A model generated the notes under the pieces. That model saw only the letters and a list, made by a program, of their open reading frames with translations, searched no databases and had not been told where the DNA came from. The position numbers were made by a program, and so were the translations under genes. Below are positions 31,904 to 39,410 of a stretch of DNA of 47,932 nucleotides, one piece after another; the stretch's first letter is position 1, and each line of letters begins with the position of its first letter. This DNA is from a virus. The stretch is taken from IMG/VR virus record IMGVR_UViG_3300025087_000012, positions 1 to 47,932 of that record; one strand, written 5' to 3'.

Positions 31904-33152
31904 TTTAAGCCTCACCAAGAATTACGCTGACACTGAACTGCTTTATAAAGCAGACATTGACGACATGCTAACGGAGCTGGAAGCCAAGACTAATGGCATG
32001 ATTGACTCTGATAACGTGGCATCTGGCTGGGCCACCCTTGGGCAGCTCACCATCGACAAGGATTTAACGCTCACGATGGGTACCACCGATTCCTCTTCAG
32101 TGGAACTTGATTCAGTCACACTGGATTTCACCTTCTCAAACACATACTCCACTGGAAACACAATCTTTAAGGTGGCCAGTGCTGAGGTTGCCCGCATTGA
32201 CGGCACCTCCAATAACCTAGAAATTCAGGACGACGTATATTTCAAGGATCGTAACACCACCTACAGTCTGTTTCGGCTACTGGGTACCTACAGAAAACCG
32301 GTTTTGGTGTATATTGACGGTGACTCCATTGACATGGAGAATAACACAGAGACTGCAAACCAGTCCTTGGTAGTGTTTCCGTCTGGACCAGTGGCGGTTA
32401 CGGAAGACACCGCAGCAGCACACAAGTACCGCAGGCTAGAAACCGGAGCTACTGCCAACGGGTACGGCTCGACGCATACAGGGGCCGCAGACTCTGGGCT
32501 CAGAGTCGATGTAACACTTGCGGCCAATACCTGGTACTTCATCTATGCCGTCAGGGTCCGGTATGGTGACAATGCTGGAAACAATTTCATCATGGTGATG
32601 GACACTACAGAGCCTATCTCATCTAATGAAACCACCCTGGATAGCAGATACGGGTCAGGAGAGTGGGTATACCTCGGTACGGTCAGAAGAGGTTTTGGGG
32701 ATACCGCTACGACCACCTTGGTATCCTGGCAGCAGGACCACCAGGGCTGGACTTACTTCGTGGATAGAGGTACAGCGGACGACTTCTTTGGCATCAGAGT
32801 TGCCTCGGAAACCATATCCAGCACTACCTATTCCAACTTGTTTACCATAGCAGCAGGTACCGATGGTGAGAGTATTCCTTCAATCTTTTCGGCACTTAAG
32901 CTCGATATTCGTGCAATTGCAGACGGTGACAGCGATATCGGTGCTAATTTCGAGTTCAGAACTGCCGCCGGTAACTCCCTGCATAACCTACCCTCTATCG
33001 GAAATGAGCAGATTGCTGATGGAGCACAAGGGTTTATCATAAAAGTACCCAACACCGTAGGGGCAGCACTGGGGGCAAAAAGGTTAAGTACTTCAGGGGA
33101 CGATTATACTGTAAAGCTTTTCGTTTCAGGATTTTTAGATCATTATGTGTGA
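31896..33152 (+). CDS. Tail fibre protein, copy 3 of 3
   Basis: A 418-aa paralogue: LSLTKNYADTELLYKADIDD at the N-terminus, TYRKPVLVYIDGDSIDMENN, NTWYFIYAVRVRYGDNAGNN and EWVYLGTVRRGFGDTATT in the middle, and FLDHYV at the end. It is closer to copy 1 than to copy 2 in the middle part (compare VRYG.NAGNNFIMV in both). The tip from about 300 is again different. Confidence 0.75.
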   Translation: MSDLSLTKNYADTELLYKADIDDMLTELEAKTNGMIDSDNVASGWATLGQLTIDKDLTLTMGTTDSSSVELDSVTLDFTFSNTYSTGNTIFKVASAEVARIDGTSNNLEIQDDVYFKDRNTTYSLFRLLGTYRKPVLVYIDGDSIDMENNTETANQSLVVFPSGPVAVTEDTAAAHKYRRLETGATANGYGSTHTGAADSGLRVDVTLAANTWYFIYAVRVRYGDNAGNNFIMVMDTTEPISSNETTLDSRYGSGEWVYLGTVRRGFGDTATTTLVSWQQDHQGWTYFVDRGTADDFFGIRVASETISSTTYSNLFTIAAGTDGESIPSIFSALKLDIRAIADGDSDIGANFEFRTAAGNSLHNLPSIGNEQIADGAQGFIIKVPNTVGAALGAKRLSTSGDDYTVKLFVSGFLDHYV

Positions 33153-33164
33153 TAGGGTGGTTTT

Positions 33165-33962
33165 ATGGGAAGTTCCGATTTTTCTAACATTCAAAAGTAT
33201 GTAACCGGCGGGCTCCAACAGGGTACCGCTGCGACTGGGCCGGATGAACTTTCCCAGGTGACCACCTCACCCGCAGCACCGGAAGCGAACGTATATTCTA
33301 CTAGGCCCATGGTGGCCCCTACTCCCCAACCGGGAGTGTACGGCGATTTTCAGCCAAGCTTACCCAAAGCCAGTAACAACGTACCATGGAGCAAATTTAG
33401 GGAAGAGCCGTTTAAACGTAAGCAGTTACCTAAGTTCAGCAATGGCCCCGGCTCCAGGATGTTCAACTATCTTACTTTCCGAAAATTCGTCAAAGAGCCC
33501 AAATTCTTCAACCCCGCTGGTGAAAAAAGCCCTATCGCTGACATTCTTACCCAGACCCCAGAGGCTCTAAGAGCAGCTTTGCAGGTGCTCGGCATATCTG
33601 GGGAGAACAACCCCCCTGGACTCGGTTTGAATATTGACACGGCACGTAAAATTTGGTTTGGGGAAAATGAGGTAACCGATGCTGATGAGGCCGAGTTTCG
33701 GTCCATGATGGGTGGAACGGTGGACAGCAAGGCAGTTAGACAGTTTGTAAATCACGATGGGTCCACCACATGGGAAGTAATGAACCAAGACAAAACCGTT
33801 ATGTCACGCTTCACACTTGGGGAGCACAAAGGCAAGAAATTATTTGTTCAGGGCGGATATTCCGCCTATGCTCAGGAACTGCGGAAGCTAGCACAGCAGC
33901 TCCAAGGGTCTGACAAGTGGGAAGCAGATTTTAATAGAATACGATCTTCAATATTGGGGTAA
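33165..33962 (+). CDS. Virion-region hypothetical protein, 265 aa
   Basis: Not recognised. The first 100 residues are disordered and Pro/Ser/Thr-rich; a structured part follows (FNYLTFRKFVKEPKFF, then SPIADILTQTPEALRAALQV), and the C-terminal helix (SAYAQELRKLAQQLQG) is charged. It opens the block of internal or ejection-type proteins behind the fibres. AGGGTGG precedes the ATG. Confidence 0.72.
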   Translation: MGSSDFSNIQKYVTGGLQQGTAATGPDELSQVTTSPAAPEANVYSTRPMVAPTPQPGVYGDFQPSLPKASNNVPWSKFREEPFKRKQLPKFSNGPGSRMFNYLTFRKFVKEPKFFNPAGEKSPIADILTQTPEALRAALQVLGISGENNPPGLGLNIDTARKIWFGENEVTDADEAEFRSMMGGTVDSKAVRQFVNHDGSTTWEVMNQDKTVMSRFTLGEHKGKKLFVQGGYSAYAQELRKLAQQLQGSDKWEADFNRIRSSILG

Positions 33963-33965
33963 ATT

Positions 33966-35579
33966 ATGGGATGGATCTTACCGGTTCTTGGTGCAGTTAG
34001 TGCAATAGCATCGTTAAAGGGTTCCAGTAATAACCGAAAAGCTGCGGAAACCAACGCTAAGGCGGCTGCGAATACGACCTCCACCACCGAAGAAATAATT
34101 CACCGCCCACCGATTGATTTTGGAGCAATGGGCGTACAGGGCTATGACATGGCTCAGCAATGGGCCGCGCTTATGGAAATGGTTAGACAAGCTGCGGGTT
34201 CAGACCTCATGCCGGGAATGGGATTTGAGCCAGGTGCCGGGCAAGGTGCGTTATCCGCGTTTGACCAGGTATCAAGTGTTGGCGATGACGGCAGGGAATC
34301 TGAGTATGCCGGTTATGAGGTGCTTCGTAAAGCAAAGCAGGCTTTGGAAGTAAAACTGAAATACCTTGGTATTGACAACGGCATGGGTACAAACCCATCA
34401 GGCGTGAAAATGACGCTCCAGGAGTTCATCCAACTTAGGCTTGCCAACGATCCCTCCGGCATGGTGTCCAAGGGCTTGTCAATGTCAGACCCAGTTCAGG
34501 AAGAAGAGTTTGTCAGTGTAGCTGGGCGCATGGGAATTCCAGAAAACGCAGTTAGGGTGGTGTCCATGCTTGCCGATGACCTCCAGCTTGCTGGCAAAGA
34601 ATCAATGGACGCACTTGCCGGTGACCCAAAACACGCGGAAGGTATCGCTTATCTCAAAACACAGGGCGTTATTCGTACCGACGGTATGGTAAACCAAGGC
34701 CAGCTAAAGAAACATGCCAGTAAATTGGTGGAGGCTACCGTAGCAAACCGAAGTTCGGCTCCAGAAACCCCTGAAATGCTGGCTACTCTAACCGACGAGT
34801 TCACTCGGCTCTCGGGTAAGGTCATGGACCCAAAACTAGTGAAGCAAGAACATATTGGGGACGGTTTAGTTCGCACACGAATTTTGAATTCCGATGGTAC
34901 CCCAGCAGTGTCGCTACTGGAAGGAAGTGTGAGCCTTCCAAATGGCCAAGTTCTTCGGGATGTTGACCTAATCGGAGAGGGCGTTCAGGACTGGAAGAAA
35001 CTTCAACAAATGGTGGGAAATACAGGCAGTATGTTTGAACAATCCTCCCCTACTCCTACCCCGGAATCACCAGCTAAGGCCAAAAAACCAGCAAAGCCCG
35101 CAGGGGCTGAGGGAATGGCTGACCTTTCTACGGGTGGAGCTTCTCCTGGTGGGGCTGCAACAGCCACAGGCGGTGAAGGCGATCTAGTGGCTCAGATTGC
35201 CGCACTACTTGGTGGGAGTGCTGGTGCACCTGGTGCGGCGCCAACTAGCGCCGATACACTTGACCCAACTGGTATGCCGGGTTACGATACAGGAAAACCC
35301 ACCGGGATGCCGAACTCATTTGGTGTAGCAGATTTGGGCGGCGGAAATATGGCGGACCCGGCTATGGACCCGTTCGGGATGATGGCAGGACAGCCGGAAG
35401 AAGAAAACCAAATGGCAGGAATGGAAGCGGACGGTACGGGTGGTGGACAGGACATGGAACAGATGATGGGCATGTTGATGAAAAATCCAAAAATGATGCA
35501 GCTTCTACTCATGATGATGATGCAAAACCAGAAAAAACCGGCAGGGTATTCCGGTTCACCGCTGGCAGCAGGAGGGTAA
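33966..35579 (+). CDS. Internal virion / ejection protein candidate, 537 aa
   Basis: The N-terminus (MGWILPVLGAVSAIASLKG, then Ala-rich polar helix) is like the hydrophobic start of T7-type internal core proteins that insert into the host membrane during ejection. The middle is helical (residues 60-330). Residues about 350-500 are Pro/Ala/Gly-rich linker, and the end holds a run of methionines (MMGMLMKNPKMMQLLLMMMM, about 497-516) before a polar tip. The assignment is by position and layout. Confidence 0.65.
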   Translation: MGWILPVLGAVSAIASLKGSSNNRKAAETNAKAAANTTSTTEEIIHRPPIDFGAMGVQGYDMAQQWAALMEMVRQAAGSDLMPGMGFEPGAGQGALSAFDQVSSVGDDGRESEYAGYEVLRKAKQALEVKLKYLGIDNGMGTNPSGVKMTLQEFIQLRLANDPSGMVSKGLSMSDPVQEEEFVSVAGRMGIPENAVRVVSMLADDLQLAGKESMDALAGDPKHAEGIAYLKTQGVIRTDGMVNQGQLKKHASKLVEATVANRSSAPETPEMLATLTDEFTRLSGKVMDPKLVKQEHIGDGLVRTRILNSDGTPAVSLLEGSVSLPNGQVLRDVDLIGEGVQDWKKLQQMVGNTGSMFEQSSPTPTPESPAKAKKPAKPAGAEGMADLSTGGASPGGAATATGGEGDLVAQIAALLGGSAGAPGAAPTSADTLDPTGMPGYDTGKPTGMPNSFGVADLGGGNMADPAMDPFGMMAGQPEEENQMAGMEADGTGGGQDMEQMMGMLMKNPKMMQLLLMMMMQNQKKPAGYSGSPLAAGG

Positions 35580-36683
35580 ATGGAATACAGGAGAGACAGA
35601 GACAATACCAGACCTGAAGGAACCACCGGCAGACCACCAGGTGAAAACCCGTCGTCCCCGCCTCGTACGCACCAACAATACGCGCCTTCATGGGCTCCGC
35701 CACGCGTACCGGCACCTTCGTGGAGAACCCCTCCCCCGGCTTTTCAAAGGCCGGGAGGCTCAGGGCACGGCCAAAGACCAGTCCATACCCGTAACTGGGA
35801 GGGCGAGGGCGATACCCGCGTTAGGATGAGCACGCGCAACGATTATGACCGGAACAGAGGAAGATATGACGATGAGCGTTACGCTCCAGGCGCGGTGCGT
35901 TTGATCGCAAAAGCAGGAAATCAGCCCTTCCAGATTCTAGGGCTCAAAAACCGCACCGATTACCAACCAAATTCGGTGGTAATCAAAGGTAAGGATGGCA
36001 ACTGGTACCGTGCAGTTCCCTACGGCAGCAACAGCATGGGCGGTAGACAGCTTGACAGACTAAAAGGAAGGCTTGACTATTATGACCGTGATGGGGGCTC
36101 CCGATGGGGAGGACACGGTGGTGGACATTGGGGTGGAGGCTGGGGTGGGCGTAGCCACTGGGGTCCGCCGTCTTGGGCTCCAGCATGGGGATTCAGAAAT
36201 CATGGGGGATGGCGGGATGGTGGACATTCTCGTGGCGGTGGCTGGGGCAGTAATTATTCACATGGTGGTAGCCGCCGGGGCGGGCACGGCGGTGGTAGTA
36301 GGTTCTCCAACGTCCACTACCTCGGGATGTCAAGTCCGGGAGCGCCACGCAATGTTTGGTATAACGGCAGAACCATGTACTATAGTGGAGAGGGCGGTGG
36401 AACCTACCTCGTTACACCAGGCTCTTATGGGTATATTTCTCCATTTAGACATGGTGGACACGGCAGAAGGGGCCGGGGTCATGGCGGTAGGGACAGAGGA
36501 CACGACCGCGAACGGCGCGGCGGGCATGACCGGGACCGAAGAGATAATGATCGTGGAAGCAGCAGCCGAAGAAGCGACGGCTGGAAAAGGTATCAGTCCG
36601 GTGAGCGTGATTTTGACCGATCACGGGAACGCGACAGCAGGCACGGTAGTTGGTTCAAGGATTGGTGGAGAAGGTGGCACTAA
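35580..36683 (+). CDS. Gly/Arg/His/Trp-rich low-complexity protein, 367 aa
   Basis: A highly unusual protein with few ordinary domains. Residues 1-100 are Pro/Arg/Asp-rich; about 105-165 hold a possible small fold (VRLIAKAGNQPFQILGL, WYRAVPYGS). From about 175 on come RGG- and GGH-like stretches (GGHGGGHWGGGWGGRSHW, GGSRRGGHGGG), a small YLVTPGSYGYISPF core, then a strongly basic Arg/Asp/His tail (RGHDRERRGGHDRDRRDND). Composition of this kind predicts disorder and RNA or DNA binding. The start is one base after the previous stop. Reading frames in the other phases here are shadows. Confidence 0.75.
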   Translation: MEYRRDRDNTRPEGTTGRPPGENPSSPPRTHQQYAPSWAPPRVPAPSWRTPPPAFQRPGGSGHGQRPVHTRNWEGEGDTRVRMSTRNDYDRNRGRYDDERYAPGAVRLIAKAGNQPFQILGLKNRTDYQPNSVVIKGKDGNWYRAVPYGSNSMGGRQLDRLKGRLDYYDRDGGSRWGGHGGGHWGGGWGGRSHWGPPSWAPAWGFRNHGGWRDGGHSRGGGWGSNYSHGGSRRGGHGGGSRFSNVHYLGMSSPGAPRNVWYNGRTMYYSGEGGGTYLVTPGSYGYISPFRHGGHGRRGRGHGGRDRGHDRERRGGHDRDRRDNDRGSSSRRSDGWKRYQSGERDFDRSRERDSRHGSWFKDWWRRWH

Positions 36684-37673
36684 ATGAGTTATCTTTCGAG
36701 GTGGGCAAATAGCTATCACGGTAGACGACGGGGCCACGACAAGGATTCTTGGTGGAACCAGGGCAGGCATCGTCAAGGAAGACGGCGAGAACCAACTGCG
36801 TCCAGAACCTACAATGGGCATCCTTCAAACCCCTTCCCGCAGGTTCAGTCCAGTAAGCCTTCGTCAACATCGTCCAGAACGTCAAGTCGTCAACAGCCTG
36901 CACCGGCTCCGAACCCTCGTTGGGCTAACCTAGAAAACAACCAACCGCTCCCGCAGGGGTGGCAAAGGCCGTATGCGCAACCTACCTCCATCAGTTCCTT
37001 AATTACTGGGCTTTTGTACCAGTCCAGGCAAGACCCTATGGATGTATGGAACAATTTCTTCGGAAATAAAAGATCCAGTAATCCTACTTATTCCGGTGGT
37101 ACCACCGGTAAAAACCCATGGGGTTATGATAAAGGGGCTTCCAGCGGGTCCACTGGGGCATCCCAGGGAAACCTATCTCAGGCCGCGATGCAGTCCCTAC
37201 AGCTTGCGGATGCCTACTTCAGTCCTAAGCGGCTGGAACTGGCCTACGAACTCGGGGACATGGAAACCGATATGCGAAGGCTTTCGGTCAATCTTGGTAG
37301 GCAGGTGGATGACCCTATTCTCCAGGCCAAACTATACAAGGAAGCCATGCGATCAATCAGAACACTTGATTCTGAACAGAACTCCTTTGCCATCCAAATG
37401 GTGGAACAACGCCGGAAAGAAGAGCTGCAAAACTCCCAGTTCTATGACCAACTAGCGCTCGAAGAGCGCAAGACCACAATGCAGGATGATCAGTTCTATT
37501 CCAACCTATCTCTCCAGCGCGACCAGGCTGAGGACCAGAATAAGCAGTTCTATGCTAATCTGTCAGTGCAGCAACAGCAGGTTAGGAACCAGAATAACCA
37601 GTTCTATGCACAGCTGAATAAAGGTACCGGTACAACCTCTAGCAGCGGGTACGGGTACACAACGGGGTGGTAA
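36684..37673 (+). CDS. Virion-region protein with 18-residue QFY repeats, 329 aa
   Basis: The N-terminal 100 residues are basic and polar (YHGRRRGHDKDSWWNQGRHR). A helical part runs from about 165 (SQAAMQSLQLADAYFSPKRL), then a coiled-coil tail contains QFY at residues 252, 270, 288 and 306, each exactly 18 residues apart (QFYDQLALEERK, QFYSNLSLQRDQ, QFYANLSVQQQQ, QFYAQLNKG). A Gly/Ser/Tyr end follows. Such a regular coil suggests a filament or internal core assembly. It starts in the last codons region of the preceding gene with no gap. Confidence 0.72.
   Translation: MSYLSRWANSYHGRRRGHDKDSWWNQGRHRQGRRREPTASRTYNGHPSNPFPQVQSSKPSSTSSRTSSRQQPAPAPNPRWANLENNQPLPQGWQRPYAQPTSISSLITGLLYQSRQDPMDVWNNFFGNKRSSNPTYSGGTTGKNPWGYDKGASSGSTGASQGNLSQAAMQSLQLADAYFSPKRLELAYELGDMETDMRRLSVNLGRQVDDPILQAKLYKEAMRSIRTLDSEQNSFAIQMVEQRRKEELQNSQFYDQLALEERKTTMQDDQFYSNLSLQRDQAEDQNKQFYANLSVQQQQVRNQNNQFYAQLNKGTGTTSSSGYGYTTGW
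37437..37625 (+). repeat. 54-bp coding repeats (18-residue QFY unit), four starts
   Basis: Repeat starts at 37437, 37491, 37545 and 37599, exactly 54 bases apart, all with CAGTTCTAT at the front; the fourth is partial. Between the fronts the bases and residues differ while Gln/Asn/Asp richness is kept, so the unit is old and held by selection. Confidence 0.85.
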
Positions 37674-37676
37674 ATC

Positions 37677-39338
37677 ATGGCTATTAACTTTCAGGGCAAA
37701 GGTGCAACAGGTGGGGCTAGTCTTCAGGAACAGCTTGCAAAGATGCTTGCGAACCTTCAGAAGTTCGCTGGGCCTATCTATGAGCAGGCTACCAAAGAAG
37801 GCTGGGGTGGTAGCAGCACCGAAACAACCCACGACCCGTCAAAAACCGCAGAGCTGATGCAGGATATCCCTTCCGCAGGGGAGGCTTTGTTAGGCGCCGC
37901 GCAGGGTGCCTTGGCTGGCTTCCAAACTGCCCGTTCTTTTACTCCCGGTAGTCAGGGTAAGGGCAGAACCGCTGCCGATATCATCGGCGGCACCTTGGGG
38001 ATGCTGGCAGGCGCAGGAGGCTCCAGCTCTAGCCGACGCGGCGCAGTAGCCACCACTGAGGCGATGCGTGGACTGACTGAACAGGCTGCGAAGTTTGAAC
38101 AGGGTACCAGGCAGAAAATGGCCAATGACGCAGTTGCTTCGCTTTCTCAGCGCATGGGTGAACTCCAGAACCCACAGAACCCAAAAGAGGCCGCTATGTT
38201 TGCAGCCGAAAAGGACAAGCTTGTGGCCCAAACCGCGCAACAGCTCGCATTGGCAGGGGTGGCTCCTGATAAGGCAGTTGAAACCTCCAGAATGCTTGCA
38301 GCTATCCATGACCCGCAGGGCAGATTCTCAGACTCCAGAACCAAGGCGGCATCGGCATGGGCCGAATATGCTGCGATTCCTGAGAGTGAAAAGACTGAAG
38401 CCGATAAGGAAATGCTACGGCAGAAATTAAATGGTATCGTAGTTTCCGAAGCGATTGCCACGGGTAAAATGCCCGCAAATATGGGCACGATGATTTTTGG
38501 CGGCTCACAAGGCGTTCCAGGTGGGGCGCCCGCAGGTCCGATGTCTAGTGCCCCTCCTACTAATCCTGGACAGGCACCAGGAATGGCCCCTGAACAAAAC
38601 GGTGCGTGGCATCCCCCTATGACCGCGCCCGGTGGTGCCCCCGGCGCTCCCCCCTCTGGCGCTGGGGGTCAACCAGCAAACTCGGCATACCTGACACAGG
38701 AAGATACGCTTGGATCTGAACAGACCGGATTAGCTATCGGGGCAATTGAGGACATGTTGAATTTGATAGACACGGCTCCACTACCTGCTGGACCTATGGA
38801 GGGTGCAGCATACAACTTTTATGAAGAGGGCCTTTCCGGAGCACAAGGCTCTGCAATTGGAGCTGGACTTGGAGCAGTAGCTGGCGGCGTTGCTTCTGGT
38901 GTCCCAAGTCTTGGTGTGGGTGCAGCTGCGGGGGTCACAGGTGGAGCGGTGGCTGGTGGCACAATGGGCAGGGGCTTGGAAGGCATGGGTGAAGGTATGC
39001 CCCCCTGGATGATTCCAGGACTGTCAGGGGAACAGGTTGAAGGCATGCAGCAAATGAAGTTCCTATCTCAGGCGCTTTCATCGGCAATCGCAAAGGCCAC
39101 TGACCCTAAAACTGGTGTTCAGCGGTATGAAGGTATAGCATGGCAGGAAATGCTCTATGATCCGACAAAATCACTTGAAGTAAATCGTGCCGGACTTTTG
39201 ACACTACTTGACCAAATGAAGGCCCGTGATGCGCAGTACTCTGCGAAAGCCGCAAGAGGCTACCCAGGTGGTAAACTCCCGGCGGCGCCTAAGGCCAGGA
39301 CTACGACAAGGGGACCAGGATACATATTATTTAATTAA
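37677..39338 (+). CDS. Internal virion protein candidate with glycine-zipper membrane segment, 553 aa
   Basis: A long helical N-terminal half (ALLGAAQGALAGFQTARSF near 75, KMANDAVASLSQRMGELQNP near 150, long Ala/Lys/Glu helix to about 275), a Pro/Gly linker (about 280-345), and a glycine-zipper region about 391-440 (GSAIGAGLGAVAGGVASG, AGVTGGAVAGGTMGRG) that could pair in a membrane. A helical end follows. Glycine zippers occur in proteins that form channels, which would fit DNA ejection. No enzymatic motif is visible. Confidence 0.68.
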   Translation: MAINFQGKGATGGASLQEQLAKMLANLQKFAGPIYEQATKEGWGGSSTETTHDPSKTAELMQDIPSAGEALLGAAQGALAGFQTARSFTPGSQGKGRTAADIIGGTLGMLAGAGGSSSSRRGAVATTEAMRGLTEQAAKFEQGTRQKMANDAVASLSQRMGELQNPQNPKEAAMFAAEKDKLVAQTAQQLALAGVAPDKAVETSRMLAAIHDPQGRFSDSRTKAASAWAEYAAIPESEKTEADKEMLRQKLNGIVVSEAIATGKMPANMGTMIFGGSQGVPGGAPAGPMSSAPPTNPGQAPGMAPEQNGAWHPPMTAPGGAPGAPPSGAGGQPANSAYLTQEDTLGSEQTGLAIGAIEDMLNLIDTAPLPAGPMEGAAYNFYEEGLSGAQGSAIGAGLGAVAGGVASGVPSLGVGAAAGVTGGAVAGGTMGRGLEGMGEGMPPWMIPGLSGEQVEGMQQMKFLSQALSSAIAKATDPKTGVQRYEGIAWQEMLYDPTKSLEVNRAGLLTLLDQMKARDAQYSAKAARGYPGGKLPAAPKARTTTRGPGYILFN

Positions 39339-39350
39339 AGGAGGACAGCT

Positions 39351-39410
39351 ATGAAAAAGTGTAAGAAATGTAAAATGCCGATGAAAAGCTGCAAATGTAA
39401 AGGGAAATAA
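39351..39410 (+). CDS. 19-residue Cys/Lys microprotein
   Basis: A 20-codon frame reading MKKCKKCKMPMKSCKCKGK. It is preceded by a near-perfect AAAGGAGG six bases before the ATG and its TAA directly abuts the ATG at 39411. Four cysteines in a C-x2-C-x6-C-x-C pattern among lysines could bind one zinc or contact nucleic acid. The Shine-Dalgarno and the exact fit between two genes argue it is translated. It could alternatively serve only to couple translation to the next gene, which has no Shine-Dalgarno of its own besides sequences inside this frame. Confidence 0.65.
   Translation: MKKCKKCKMPMKSCKCKGK

Noticed and set aside
36073-36687. A 204-codon frame inside the Gly/Arg/His-rich gene
   Set aside because: It is a shadow produced by GGN-rich codons in another phase; it has no Shine-Dalgarno and the main frame has gene-to-gene continuity.
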